Of a DNA stretch of 64,000 nt, positions 1-8,435 are shown piece after piece; position 1 is the stretch's first letter; the number at the start of each line of letters is the position of its first letter. Location of the stretch: NCBI RefSeq assembly GCF_014698115.1, contig NZ_JACJSJ010000033.1, positions 1-64,000 on the forward strand. The letters run 5' to 3'. This DNA is from Nostoc sp. FACHB-973. GTDB lineage: Bacteria > Cyanobacteriota > Cyanobacteriia > Cyanobacteriales > Nostocaceae. The notes below the pieces were generated by a model, which was not told the origin of the DNA, did no database searches, and saw only the letters and a program-made list of their open reading frames with translations. Both the position numbers and the translations under genes were made by a program.

Positions 1-960
1 CCCACTCCTCAAATCAATCACCAGCAAACCACAGCGAGGTTCGGCGTTTTTTTGTTGCAATTTCTCATCTAGGGGCAACCCACTAAAAGTCTTGTTGTGC
101 CTGGGTTGGGAAATTCCCACGATCGCAAAGTCCCCATGAAATGCACAACCGCGCATATATCCCGGACAAAAAGCCACAGGTTCAAAGCTGCCTCGTTCCA
201 AATCTACGTAGCCAAAATCTCCTGTGCCAGAGTTGAGTAACCACAATTTGTCTCGATACCACCGAGGAGAATGGGGCATGGAAAGTCCCTTGAGTATGAT
301 CTCGTTACTCTCCACATCAATGACGCAACCACCATCAGCCCGCCTGTCCCGCCATCCCTCAGCCACATCCGATTGACTGACAACGGTCACGTACCTGGGT
401 TGACCATCTCGCATTGCCAAGCCATTGAAATGACACCTGTCTTCTGCCGCCAGTTTGCTAATAAATGGCGGTTGCCACAGGGGAATGAAACTGTGGGTTG
501 GACTAACTTTGGCTAAACAGCTAAATAGGGTATTGACAAATATCAGATTCTCTGAGTGATTTAACTCCCCTTGAGGAATTTTGCCGTTTGGCTGTGGGGA
601 ATTACTCAGGGCGATATCATGGATATCTAAATCTCCCGTCACATAACTCATCTGGGGCAAATAGACGGCATCGTAGTTGTCGTGAATTTGTCCTGGTTGT
701 AGGATGTTTTCAAAGCGCCACAGTTGATAAAGGGAACTCATGTACAAAGTGCTGCCACTGGCATACAAACCCATGCAGCGTTCAAAGGTGCGCTCGAATA
801 CAGATAGTTTGCCGGTCGGTTGCAAGCCGATGAAAAATAATTTACCTGCTTGATAAGTGGTGAAAGCTAGGCTGAGATTCTGCTCCAACAGCCAAGGGCT
901 AAACTGCCGTGAGGCATTCATTTCCAGACTATTAGTTGCAGTTACAGGATTTTGATTCAT
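1..960 (-). CDS. TIGR03032/DUF4915 family protein, partial (C-terminus off the window)
   Basis: An uninterrupted frame runs from ATG at 960 to the first base of the window (320 codons), so the C-terminus is missing. The N-terminus reads MNQNPVTATNSLEMNASRQF. Further on come FTTYQAGKLFFIGL and HFNGLAMRDGQPRYVTVVSQ, a pattern I recognise as the TIGR03032 (DUF4915) family, which is predicted to fold as a beta-propeller-like repeat protein. Its biochemical role is unknown; in other bacteria the domain is sometimes attached to TPR or glycosyltransferase modules. I see no signal peptide. No clear Shine-Dalgarno sequence precedes this ATG on the minus strand. The family call is from motif memory only. 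Confidence 0.75.
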   Translation of the reverse strand, partial: MNQNPVTATNSLEMNASRQFSPWLLEQNLSLAFTTYQAGKLFFIGLQPTGKLSVFERTFERCMGLYASGSTLYMSSLYQLWRFENILQPGQIHDNYDAVYLPQMSYVTGDLDIHDIALSNSPQPNGKIPQGELNHSENLIFVNTLFSCLAKVSPTHSFIPLWQPPFISKLAAEDRCHFNGLAMRDGQPRYVTVVSQSDVAEGWRDRRADGGCVIDVESNEIILKGLSMPHSPRWYRDKLWLLNSGTGDFGYVDLERGSFEPVAFCPGYMRGCAFHGDFAIVGISQPRHNKTFSGLPLDEKLQQKNAEPRCGLLVIDLRSG

Positions 961-1581
961 TTTTTCTACAGGGAGGAGAACAAAACGTGATTTCTTGCCG
1001 ATGCTGGCTCCTTCTCATTCCCCCTTGAATTATCTATCTTTTAAGTAAAATCACGTAACCTACTTCACCAAATCTTGAAGATGTGACTTTTTTTTAAGTC
1101 TAATACATCAGAAAAGTTGCATAAGCTGAAGTTTAACCTTCTCACAGATATATTTTTTTCACTTATGAAAAATTCGATATCTGCTGAAATTCTCTACGTT
1201 TGTTGACAAAAACCCATTTTATGATTGCGCTAAAAATCATTATGTGATATGAAATTTTGCCGACGAAACATAAGTAAATTCTATCAACATCAAATAAAGA
1301 TTAGGTTTACAGATTCTTTATATAATGATGTTAATCCTGAGAAATCGGCTCAGAACTCACATTAGCAAGACTTATCTTGCTCTCGTCCCTGTAGTGCTAC
1401 AGCAGTATCAGCAGCTTCGCTAGTATTGCTATCTGTCGCACCAGCAGTTGCTTCGCTTCCCCCGCTGTTGCTGGTGAATCGCTTGGTGCAGTCCTGTGTG
1501 GACATTAGTCGTGCGGGCAATTAATGAACGTATTGAAATAGAATCAACCTTAGATGATATTTAGACAATGATGCAAGCAAG
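961..1581. other. Intergenic region with a degenerate repeat and a doubtful 47-aa ORF
   Basis: About 620 bp without a convincing gene, lying between the minus-strand TIGR03032 gene and the plus-strand DUF952 gene, so it should hold both promoters. The left 400 bp are AT-rich. From about 1370 to 1500 the composition changes to a GC-richer stretch with repeated AGCGAAGC and GCTGCT-like words. A 47-codon minus-strand ORF (1362-1505, starting MSTQDCTKRFTS) lies entirely inside that stretch. It looks like a translated dispersed repeat rather than a gene. Confidence 0.5.
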
Positions 1582-1929
1582 ATGAAAATTATCCTCCACA
1601 TCACTAAACGCCAACAATGGGAACAAGCAAAAAACTTGGGCAGCTACCGTGCTGATTCACTGGATTCTGAAGGTTTTATTCATTGTTCTAAGTCAACGCA
1701 AATCGTTAAGGTTGCAAATAGATTTTTTAATAATCAAAAAGATTTGGTTTTACTTTTTATTGATTCGGAGAAAGTTGAAGCTGAAATTCGGGATGAAGAG
1801 GCGGAAATAGGAGAATTATTTCCTCATATTTATGGGGAGTTGAATATTGATGCTGTGTATCAGGTGATTGATTTTGAAGTTGGGGAAGATGGTTTATTTA
1901 AGTTGCCGCAAGAAGTTATAAATTTATAA
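1582..1929 (+). CDS. DUF952 domain-containing protein
   Basis: A 115-residue soluble protein that covers a complete DUF952 domain. Diagnostic pieces are the N-terminal ILHITKRQQWEQA, the FIHCS motif near residue 33 and FPHIYGELNIDAV near residue 80. The function of the family is not established; it is a small single-domain protein with a conserved histidine and cysteine in FIHCS. No signal peptide or membrane segment is visible. It ends 32 bp before the AtzG-like gene on the same strand, so the two could share a transcript, although a dispersed repeat lies in the gap. Confidence 0.85.
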   Translation: MKIILHITKRQQWEQAKNLGSYRADSLDSEGFIHCSKSTQIVKVANRFFNNQKDLVLLFIDSEKVEAEIRDEEAEIGELFPHIYGELNIDAVYQVIDFEVGEDGLFKLPQEVINL

Positions 1930-1961
1930 TTAACGAACCGCAGAGGCGCAGAGGAGGAGAG

Positions 1962-2150
1962 ATGGAAGGTGAAGGGTTTGATGTGGGTGAGTATGTTAAG
2001 CAGATGGGGTTATTGTTGGATTTGCAGATAAGAGATGAGTATTTTGATGAGGTGGTGGCAAATTTTGAGAGAATTAAGGCGATCGCTAATGTCGTAAATT
2101 CTTTTCCTCTAACAGAAGAAATTGAAGTAGCACCAATATTTGAACCATAG
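1962..2150 (+). CDS. atzG: AtzG-like small subunit (DUF4089)
   Basis: A 62-residue acidic helical protein. The LLLDLQIRDEYFDEVVANFERI segment and the PLTEEIEVAPIFEP tail match the DUF4089/AtzG family. AtzG partners the amidase AtzE in 1-carboxybiuret hydrolysis, forming a heterotetramer. An AtzE-type amidase lies 0.7 kb downstream on the same strand, which supports the pairing. The purine-rich GAGGAGAG just before the ATG belongs to a dispersed repeat (from about 1933) that also occurs before urtC, so the repeat appears to supply the ribosome binding site. The true substrate in this organism is not known. Confidence 0.72.
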   Translation: MEGEGFDVGEYVKQMGLLLDLQIRDEYFDEVVANFERIKAIANVVNSFPLTEEIEVAPIFEP

Positions 2151-2247
2151 TCGCTTCCAGAATTGGCTAATTTGTAGTAATTTTACTGAGTTATAAGTAT
2201 AAATGCAACACTAACATATTAGCCGACGATGCTATGGGAAAGATGAA

Positions 2248-2874
2248 ATGAATAGTTTGAATGATGCTGAGTCGTTGAACTCAGCGGGTGTGGGTAAGTT
2301 GTTGGTGCGTTTGCTTTGGCTGGTTTTGGGAATTGGGCTGGTATCTACGCTGTTCTCTTTGTTGCAAGTAATCGCACAGCCGATTTATCAGCTACTCGCT
2401 TTCTTTGATGGATTGGTATCAATAGTTTCGTTGATTGTCGGTCTAGTTTCAATGATTGTTTTTTTAATTTGGCTACATCGTCTCCATGCAGATTTAAAGA
2501 ATCTCTTCCAAGAATATCCAATTACGCCAGGAGGTGCGATCGCCAGATTTCTCATTCCGATATACAGTCTTTGGGGAATGGCTAACACTTTATCCACTTT
2601 TGCTGACCGATTTCAAGGCGAAGGTGGTGATTTAACGAGTTTAAGCGAAAAAGTGCGCTCGCTCATAGCACCACTGTATGGTTTTATCATTGGCTCAAAT
2701 GCTTTGAATCGTATTGCTTTTACAGAAGCTGCTAAAAATCCTGAAGATAAATTTCTGCCAATTTGGTTTCTATTATCTTGTATTTTAGATCTAGGTCTAA
2801 CAGCTATTTTGCTGCAACTAGCAAAAACTATGCGGACTGCTATTACTCAAAAAGCTAAACGTGGGATCTCCTAA
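2248..2874 (+). CDS. Polytopic membrane protein, probable DUF4328 type
   Basis: A 208-residue protein with about five hydrophobic segments: residues ~17-45, 50-75, a shorter one around FLIPIYSLWG near 104, one near 142, and one near 175. The sequence FLIWLHRLHADL followed by a proline/glycine-rich loop and RFLIPIYSLWGMAN resembles DUF4328 proteins, which have no known function. It sits between atzG-like and atzE-like genes in the same orientation, and its stop lies 10 bp before the preferred amidase start, so it is probably co-transcribed with them. Whether it transports the amidase substrate is a guess from position only. Confidence 0.55.
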   Translation: MNSLNDAESLNSAGVGKLLVRLLWLVLGIGLVSTLFSLLQVIAQPIYQLLAFFDGLVSIVSLIVGLVSMIVFLIWLHRLHADLKNLFQEYPITPGGAIARFLIPIYSLWGMANTLSTFADRFQGEGGDLTSLSEKVRSLIAPLYGFIIGSNALNRIAFTEAAKNPEDKFLPIWFLLSCILDLGLTAILLQLAKTMRTAITQKAKRGIS

Positions 2875-2884
2875 ATATTCCAGC

Positions 2885-4279
2885 ATGAATTTTGATTCAG
2901 CCGATGCCTTTACAATATCAACTGCTGTACGTCAAGGCAATGTTAGCGCGGTGGCTGTTACTAAGGCTGCGTTAGTACGAATAGCGGCGCGGAATCATCT
3001 ATTCAACTGTTTTACAACTATAACTGCCGAGGCGGCTTTGGCTGATGCTGCACGCATTGACAGGGAAATTGCCCAAGGTAATAACCCTGGAATGCTTGCT
3101 GGTGTGCCTTTTGCTGTGAAAAATCTCTTTGATATTGCTGATATAACAACTCTGGCGGGATCGAAAATTAATGCAGAAAACCCAGCAGCTACCCAAGATG
3201 CAACCGCAGTGGCTAGGTTGAAACAAGCGGGTGCAGTGTTGCTTGGGGCTTTGAATATGGATGAGTACGCCTATGGGTTTGTGACAGAAAATTCCCATTA
3301 TGGTGCTACTTATAATCCACACGATTTATTGCGAGTTGCTGGGGGTTCGTCGGGTGGTTCAGCGGCGGCTGTTGCTGGTGGGTTGGTTCCGCTGACGCTG
3401 GGTTCTGATACTAATGGTTCGATTCGCGTTCCAGCAGCGTTGTGTGGCGTTTTTGGTTTGAAACCGACTTATGGTAGGTTGTCTCGCGCTGGGGTAGCTT
3501 TATTTTCTAGCAGTTTAGACCACATTGGGTGTTTTGCACGTTCGGTGCAGGATATCGCTATGGTTTTTGATATATTGCAAGGCAAAGACGATCGCGATCC
3601 AGAGACGTTACATGTAACGTCTCTACATAATGTAACATCTCTGCATCAAGATATCTCTGCAATCAAAATTGCGATCGCTGCTGATTATTTCACCAAAGGT
3701 GCAGAACCGGCAGCTTTAGCCGCTGTGCAAACAGTTGCTGATGCTTTGGATGTAACTGAGTATGTCACCATACCAGAAGCACACCGCGCCCGTGCTGCGG
3801 CGTTTGTGATTACAGCAAGTGAAGGGGCAAATCTGCATTTAGATAAGTTGCGTAGGCATCCTGAGGATTTCGATCCAGCAACACGCGATCGCTTTTTGGC
3901 TGGGGCGTTAATTCCTAGTAGTTGGTATCTGCAAGCGCAACGCTTTAGAAGATGGTACCGCGATCGTGTGCGGGAAGTGTTTCAAAATGTGGATGTAATT
4001 ATTGCCCCAACTACACCCATTTCTGCGCCGCTAATTGGTCAACAAACGATGATTTTGGACGGCGAAGAAATTCTGATTCGTCCTCATTTGGGGTTATTTA
4101 CTCAACCATTATCTTTTATTGGTTTACCTGTTTTATCAGTGCCAATTCAACGTCCTAATGCTTTACCTTTGGGGGTGCAATTGATAGCAGCACCATATAA
4201 TGAAGCGTTGATTTTAAGAGTTGCGGCGGCTTTAGAAGCAAAGGGTATAGTTTCAGCGCCAGTCATTTTTAATGGCTAA
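2885..4279 (+). CDS. atzE: AtzE-family amidase (amidase signature hydrolase)
   Basis: A 464-residue amidase-signature enzyme with the full Ser-cisSer-Lys triad: K79 in PFAVKNLFD, cis-Ser S156 in GGSSGGSAAA and nucleophile S179 in GSDTNGSIR. Family knowledge: AtzE with AtzG hydrolyses 1-carboxybiuret to allophanate; related enzymes cleave other amides. I prefer ATG 2885 to the upstream in-frame GTG at 2861, which overlaps the previous gene. Residues ~239-256 (RDPETLHVTSLHNVTSLHQ) are encoded by a palindromic dispersed repeat at 3601-3624 plus a degenerate echo of it, inserted in frame in the linker after the catalytic core. The rest of the protein looks complete. Confidence 0.82.
   Translation: MNFDSADAFTISTAVRQGNVSAVAVTKAALVRIAARNHLFNCFTTITAEAALADAARIDREIAQGNNPGMLAGVPFAVKNLFDIADITTLAGSKINAENPAATQDATAVARLKQAGAVLLGALNMDEYAYGFVTENSHYGATYNPHDLLRVAGGSSGGSAAAVAGGLVPLTLGSDTNGSIRVPAALCGVFGLKPTYGRLSRAGVALFSSSLDHIGCFARSVQDIAMVFDILQGKDDRDPETLHVTSLHNVTSLHQDISAIKIAIAADYFTKGAEPAALAAVQTVADALDVTEYVTIPEAHRARAAAFVITASEGANLHLDKLRRHPEDFDPATRDRFLAGALIPSSWYLQAQRFRRWYRDRVREVFQNVDVIIAPTTPISAPLIGQQTMILDGEEILIRPHLGLFTQPLSFIGLPVLSVPIQRPNALPLGVQLIAAPYNEALILRVAAALEAKGIVSAPVIFNG
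3601..3624. repeat. Perfect 24-bp palindrome inside the amidase gene
   Basis: The left arm AGAGACGTTACA is followed directly by its exact reverse complement, giving a 24-bp perfect palindrome. A second, imperfect TGTAACATCTCT arm follows at about 3630. Palindromes with GAGACG or GCGTCTC ends are scattered between genes elsewhere in this window (10261-10283, 46466-46485), so this looks like one that landed inside a coding sequence while keeping the frame open. Confidence 0.8.
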
Positions 4280-4641
4280 TCTCATATCATGTTCGGGTAA
4301 TTAATTATGATTCCCACAGTTACTGCACCCCACCCTAACCCTCCCCGTATGTATTGGGGAGGGAACTGCATTTCTTTTTCCCCTAATAAACGCTACCGTG
4401 TGTACACAAGTTAGTAAGGGCACGGCAGTGCCATGCCCCTACGAGAAATCTATCTGTATCAAGGTTTTCGTGAAATGGTATTAGGCATTGATATAAAATA
4501 CCAAACATGCATCATTGAAAAGCCACATCTTTCGTAGGGGCACAGCACTGCTGTGCCCTTCATTGAGGACTTCGCTAGTGCTGCACTCGTAATGACAATT
4601 TATTGGGTCTAGAAGGCTTGAAACCTTTGCAGATAGAACTT
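4280..4641. repeat. Intergenic region with two GGGCAC palindromic repeats
   Basis: No gene seen. The segment holds a C-rich/G-rich inverted repeat around 4325-4365 and two members of one palindrome family at 4418-4438 (GGGCACGGCAG then its complement arm) and 4538-4558 (GGGCACAGCAC version). The same family recurs at 8080-8100 and, truncated, near 34432. These are REP-like dispersed repeats; the first hairpin could also stop transcription leaving the amidase gene. Confidence 0.65.
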
Positions 4642-4866
4642 ATGTATACACCGTAGCCGTTAATAGAAATTGAAGAGTTAGAAGAAAATTTGGTGAGTTA
4701 CTGTGAAAAGATGCTGATGGGGGTTGGCTTTAAATACGGCAAAGACAGCCGTGAATATGAAATGGCTGGTGGAGTTCGCAGAAGTGAAAGTTTGCGTAAA
4801 AGTAGAGCGACTCGCTTAAAAACTGTTGCCAAAAAAGCAGCTAGCCAAAGTTCTGAATCTGCGTAA
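4642..4866 (+). pseudogene. Small conserved-looking ORF with an early TAG stop
   Basis: From ATG 4642 the frame reads MYTP, then TAG, then continues without interruption for 69 more codons to TAA 4864-4866. The part after the stop is protein-like, including IEIEELEENLVSYCEKM and GFKYGKDSREYEMAGGVRRS with a Lys/Arg/Ser-rich tail. I do not recognise the family. Either the TAG at 4654-4656 is a nonsense mutation in a ~74-residue gene, or translation begins at GTG 4693 or ATG 4711 giving 51-57 residues. The upstream peptide MYTP followed by PLIEIEELEENL makes the mutated-gene reading more natural. Confidence 0.5.
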
Positions 4867-4999
4867 GATGCTAGTAAGAAGACACCCCAAACAGAATTAA
4901 AAATTAGTCTAATATAGCAATACGATTTGATTTTTGACCAAAATAAACTATTTGTAGGGTGCGTTACGCTGTCGCTAACGCACCAATTCCTTAAGAATA

Positions 5000-5509
5000 C
5001 TATACTCCATCAAAAGTAGGTGGATAAACAACTTTTCCTTTGTACCTTTCCTGATAACTTTCCAGTGTTTTAACCATGAAGAATTCCTCTGGTACTGGAA
5101 AGGGAGATTCGATTCCATAAATCACAGAAGCCTGAAAGCCAAAGCGAGTATAAAATTCTGGATGACCTAAGACAATTACTATGGCTTCTTTGTTTGCTTC
5201 TGCTATTTCTAATCCTGCTTTAATTAATGCACTACCAATTCCTTGTCTTTGAAACTCTGGACGAATTGCCAAAGGTGCTAAACCCAGTACTTTTAATGTT
5301 TGTTCATGCACCAAGTCAATATAGCTAAATAAAATATGACCGACTACAGCACCTTCAATTTCAGCAACTAGGGCAAGTTCTGGAATATAGCGGTCAGAAC
5401 GGCGAATTTGTTCCACGAGTTTAGCCTCGTTATCTTGACCAAAGGCTAATGTATTTACCTCGGCTATTGCTGGGTAGTCTGTCAAAGTTTCACGACGGAT
5501 ATTCATCAT
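5000..5509 (-). CDS. GNAT family N-acetyltransferase
   Basis: A 169-residue GNAT fold protein. The acetyl-CoA loop is RPEFQRQGIGSALI near residues 83-96, preceded by the beta-4 LGLAPLAIRP strand. The C-terminal half has VLGHPEFYTRFGFQ, typical of YhbS-like acetyltransferases. The acceptor cannot be deduced; members modify small amines, antibiotics or protein N-termini. It starts with two adjacent ATGs (MMN). It stands alone, transcribed away from the 2OG oxygenase, with about 240 bp of palindromic repeats (GATAAATCGC types) between them. Confidence 0.88.
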   Translation of the reverse strand: MMNIRRETLTDYPAIAEVNTLAFGQDNEAKLVEQIRRSDRYIPELALVAEIEGAVVGHILFSYIDLVHEQTLKVLGLAPLAIRPEFQRQGIGSALIKAGLEIAEANKEAIVIVLGHPEFYTRFGFQASVIYGIESPFPVPEEFFMVKTLESYQERYKGKVVYPPTFDGV

Positions 5510-5752
5510 TTGAGAATCAATTCCATAAAAATCTAGTTTGCTCGATATTCTAACGGAATGTCTGTTTTTTTAAAATATGGTTTGATATCCTGAAAGCAAA
5601 AACCTAATAAATCGCTTAGCTAAGCGATAAATCACCTAGCTAAGAGACGCGATAAATCGCCGTCTCTACAATAATCAATCGTTGGTGGAGACGTGGATTT
5701 GTTGCGTCTCTTGCTAAATTGTTAATTATTAACAGAATATCTTGAATAACCA

Positions 5753-6646
5753 ATGGTTACAATTCCAGTAATTGATTTAAGTGATTTTACCAATGGCAAT
5801 GCAACAACTCGGCAAGCTGTTGTCAAACAAATTTATCAAGCTTGTCATGAAATCGGTTTCATGTACTTGCAAAATTCAGGAATATCAAAAGATTTAATCG
5901 AACAAGTATTCACTTATAGTAAATCTTTTTTCAATAAACCTTTGGAAGTTAAGCAAAAGCAAGCTTGGAGTGATGAATTTAGTAATACAGGATATGTTGC
6001 TATTGAAAGAGAACGTCTTGACCCCAATCAACCAGGTGACTTGAAAGAGGCTTTTAATGTTAGCAAACAAGGTGCTGTCGGGATGGATGCTTCTATTCTT
6101 GCTTTTTATGATAGTTGCACAGAACTGGCTAACACAGTATTGCAAACATTTGCTTTGGCGTTGGACTTGCCAGAAGATTTTTTTACAACAAGGCACAATC
6201 AAAATAATCATACATTGCGATCGCTCCACTATCCCCCTTTGCAAACACCACCCAAACCTGGACAAGTGCGTGCTGGCGAACATTCTGATTATGGCAGTAT
6301 TACTTTACTTTTCCAAGATGACGTTGGCGGATTGGAAGTACGAACAACAGCAGGAGAATGGATTGAGGCAGCTGCAATTGATGATACTGTTATAGTTAAT
6401 ACTGGTGATTTAATGCAGAGGTGGACAAATCACGTGTTTTGTTCAACTAAGCATCGGGTAATGATTCCCAACGACGACAGGATAAACCAGTCTCGGTATT
6501 CTATTGCTTTTTTCTGTCATCCGAATGATGATATAGAAATTGCTTGTTTGAAGAGTTGCCAAAAAGAGCGATCGCCTATTTATCCGCCTATCCTTGCGGG
6601 AGAATATCTTTTAAGTCGTTTACAAGCAACTTATGGTAATTCGTAA
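5753..6646 (+). CDS. 2-oxoglutarate/Fe(II)-dependent oxygenase, isopenicillin N synthase-like
   Basis: A 297-residue member of the plant-type/IPNS-like 2OG-Fe(II) oxygenase family. The N-terminal DIOX_N part begins IPVIDLSDF. The iron ligands are H177 and D179 (GEHSDYGSITLL) and H234 (KHRVMIP), with the 2-oxoglutarate-binding R248-x-S250 (SRYSIAFF). The substrate is unknown; close cyanobacterial relatives are usually annotated only at family level. The gene ends inside a heptamer repeat array: the last codons (GGT AAT TCG TAA) use the first repeat units, so the C-terminal Asn-Ser and the stop codon are repeat-derived. An FAD oxidoreductase follows 53 bp later and may be co-transcribed. Confidence 0.88.
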   Translation: MVTIPVIDLSDFTNGNATTRQAVVKQIYQACHEIGFMYLQNSGISKDLIEQVFTYSKSFFNKPLEVKQKQAWSDEFSNTGYVAIERERLDPNQPGDLKEAFNVSKQGAVGMDASILAFYDSCTELANTVLQTFALALDLPEDFFTTRHNQNNHTLRSLHYPPLQTPPKPGQVRAGEHSDYGSITLLFQDDVGGLEVRTTAGEWIEAAAIDDTVIVNTGDLMQRWTNHVFCSTKHRVMIPNDDRINQSRYSIAFFCHPNDDIEIACLKSCQKERSPIYPPILAGEYLLSRLQATYGNS

Positions 6647-6684
6647 TTCGTAATTCGTAATTCGTAATTCGTAATTCGTAATTA
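6636..6684. repeat. Tandem heptamer repeat (GTAATTC)x6 plus a partial unit
   Basis: Six exact copies of GTAATTC occupy 6636-6677, followed by GTAATTA. This is the short tandem repeat class typical of filamentous cyanobacteria. It overlaps the 3' end of the 2OG oxygenase gene. Shorter arrays of the same unit occur at 29823-29880 after urtA. Confidence 0.95.
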
Positions 6685-6699
6685 GGAAAGATATTTAGG

Positions 6700-7863
6700 A
6701 TGAAAACTTATGATTGGATTGTGGTTGGTGGCGGGATTACGGGTGCTACCCTTGCTTATGAACTAAGGAAAGCAGGCTTTGGTGTACTTCTGGTAGAACA
6801 ATACGCAACACCAGACAATGCAACTCGCTTTAGTTATGGTGGGCTTGCTTATTGGTCGGGTACTACAGCGTTAACTCGGCAATTGTGTGAAGATGCGATC
6901 GCTCGCTATCATATCCTATCTCAAGAGTTAGACGCTGATATCGAATTTCGGGAATTAGATTTATTACTAACGATTTCAGCCTCTAGTGACCCAGTGGCGA
7001 TCGCTGCATTGTATAGTAATTGTGCCGTTGTACCGCATTTACTCACCCCACAAGCAGCTGGTGAACTGGAACCACTGCTAAATCAACAGGCCATATCTGC
7101 TGCTTTAACTGTTAAACACGGTCACATTCATCCACAAAAAACAGCACAAGCTTACATTCAAGCTTTTGTACGTGCTGGGGGAGAAGTGCAAATTAGCCAA
7201 GTATTGCAGATATTGGAAAATGGTGTACAAACCACCACTGCAACTTATCACAGTGCAAATGTTGTCATCTGTGCAGGTGGACTTAGCCGGCAACTATTAA
7301 AAGCAGCTGGTATGTCCCTTAAAATATATTTTACCCACGCAGAAATCATTGAAACTCCACAAGTTGATGTGAAGTTACGCACCTTAGTTATGCCAGCGAA
7401 TGTGCAACGATTTCAATTAGAAACTCAATCTGCTCAAGTCGATGAATTGTGGGATGAACCAGGTAATGAACCAGTACCAGCTATTTTAGATGCTGGTGCA
7501 ATTCAGTTTCAAGATGGTAGCTTCCGCTTGGGTCAAATTAGCCGCGTTCTCACAGATCCTGATGCTAAAGTCAACTCCCAAACGAGTGAAAAATGGTTGC
7601 GAGAAAGTGTCGGGGAAGTTTTACCAAATTTGGAAAAGTTACCAGGAACTTGGCATCATTGCTTAGTGGCATTTAGTGGTAATAAGTTTCCTTTAATTGG
7701 TGCTATTCCAGGATTTGAGAGTGTTCATGTTTTTAGTGGATTTAGCAACCCGCTAGTAATTGTACCACCTTTAGCAGAGCGTTTTGCTAAGTTTTTAACT
7801 GGCAAGGAAGATAAAATTATTAGACAAATATTCCAAGAGAATTCTGAATCAGGAACTGCATAG
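6700..7863 (+). CDS. FAD-dependent oxidoreductase, D-amino-acid oxidase (DAO) family
   Basis: A 387-residue flavoprotein. The N-terminal dinucleotide-binding motif is VVGGGITGATLAYELRKAG, ending in a ribose-binding acidic residue in VLLVEQ. A second conserved region, VVICAGGLSRQLLKAAG, lies near residue 190, and the C-terminal FSGNKFPLIGAIPGF is typical of glycine/D-amino-acid oxidase-like enzymes. The substrate is unknown. It follows the 2OG oxygenase by 53 bp, so the two oxidative enzymes may act in one small pathway; that link rests only on position. Confidence 0.85.
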   Translation: MKTYDWIVVGGGITGATLAYELRKAGFGVLLVEQYATPDNATRFSYGGLAYWSGTTALTRQLCEDAIARYHILSQELDADIEFRELDLLLTISASSDPVAIAALYSNCAVVPHLLTPQAAGELEPLLNQQAISAALTVKHGHIHPQKTAQAYIQAFVRAGGEVQISQVLQILENGVQTTTATYHSANVVICAGGLSRQLLKAAGMSLKIYFTHAEIIETPQVDVKLRTLVMPANVQRFQLETQSAQVDELWDEPGNEPVPAILDAGAIQFQDGSFRLGQISRVLTDPDAKVNSQTSEKWLRESVGEVLPNLEKLPGTWHHCLVAFSGNKFPLIGAIPGFESVHVFSGFSNPLVIVPPLAERFAKFLTGKEDKIIRQIFQENSESGTA

Positions 7864-8435
7864 CTTGGAAAAGTTATATCCCCAACTTTTTTAAGAATTC
7901 GGGGATCTGGACACCGCAAAAACGTACATAAATATTGCTTTTTAAGAGATTATTTATAAAGTAAATCTTAAGTAGCCTAACGCACCCCCACATAAGACGG
8001 TGCGTTAGGCGATCGTGTCATATTTTTGGTGACAAATCATATTGAAATATGCGGTACAACATTATATTGCAAGGTGTAGGGGCACGGCAGTGCCGTGCCC
8101 TTACGGGTGTACCTCACGTAAACGAGAACCGCCATAACACACCCTACAAGAATTGTATGTTTACTTTATAAATAGCTTCTAACTCTGTATTTTATTTGTT
8201 ATTTTTAATTTAAAATAACTAAATTACTAATGAATAATCACCAGTAAATATATATTTGTATGTTGTAAATACTACATTGAAACTCTAGTTTTTAATTTAT
8301 CAAATCGTATACTAATCAACACGAAGGCAATATTTGCGATCGCCATGCACTTGACAACAAAATAATCCTCAATTACTTGCCAGGAAAAACTCAGTATGAT
8401 ACTCTAAAATCAAGTTATGTACAAATAATCTTTGT
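7864..8435. other. Intergenic region with several hairpin repeats upstream of tpsB
   Basis: About 570 bp with no gene seen. Just after the FAD oxidoreductase stop is an imperfect hairpin (ATCCCCAACTT... and GAATTCGGGGAT, ~7876-7906), related to the terminator-like palindromes at 11062 and 23548. At 7975-8010 there is a perfect 12-bp stem (GCCTAACGCACC and its complement) with a 12-nt loop. At 8080-8100 there is a perfect GGGCACGGCA-type palindrome. The last ~250 bp are AT-rich and should contain the tpsB promoter, but I see no clear motif. Confidence 0.6.

Noticed and set aside
271..833. Two 81-aa plus-strand ORFs
   Set aside because: Both are antisense to the TIGR03032 frame, which is open across the whole region and has recognisable family motifs.
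1362..1505. 47-aa minus-strand ORF starting MSTQDCTKRFTS
   Set aside because: It lies wholly within a GC-richer stretch of AGCGAAGC-type repeat words, with no ribosome site; a translated repeat is more likely than a gene.
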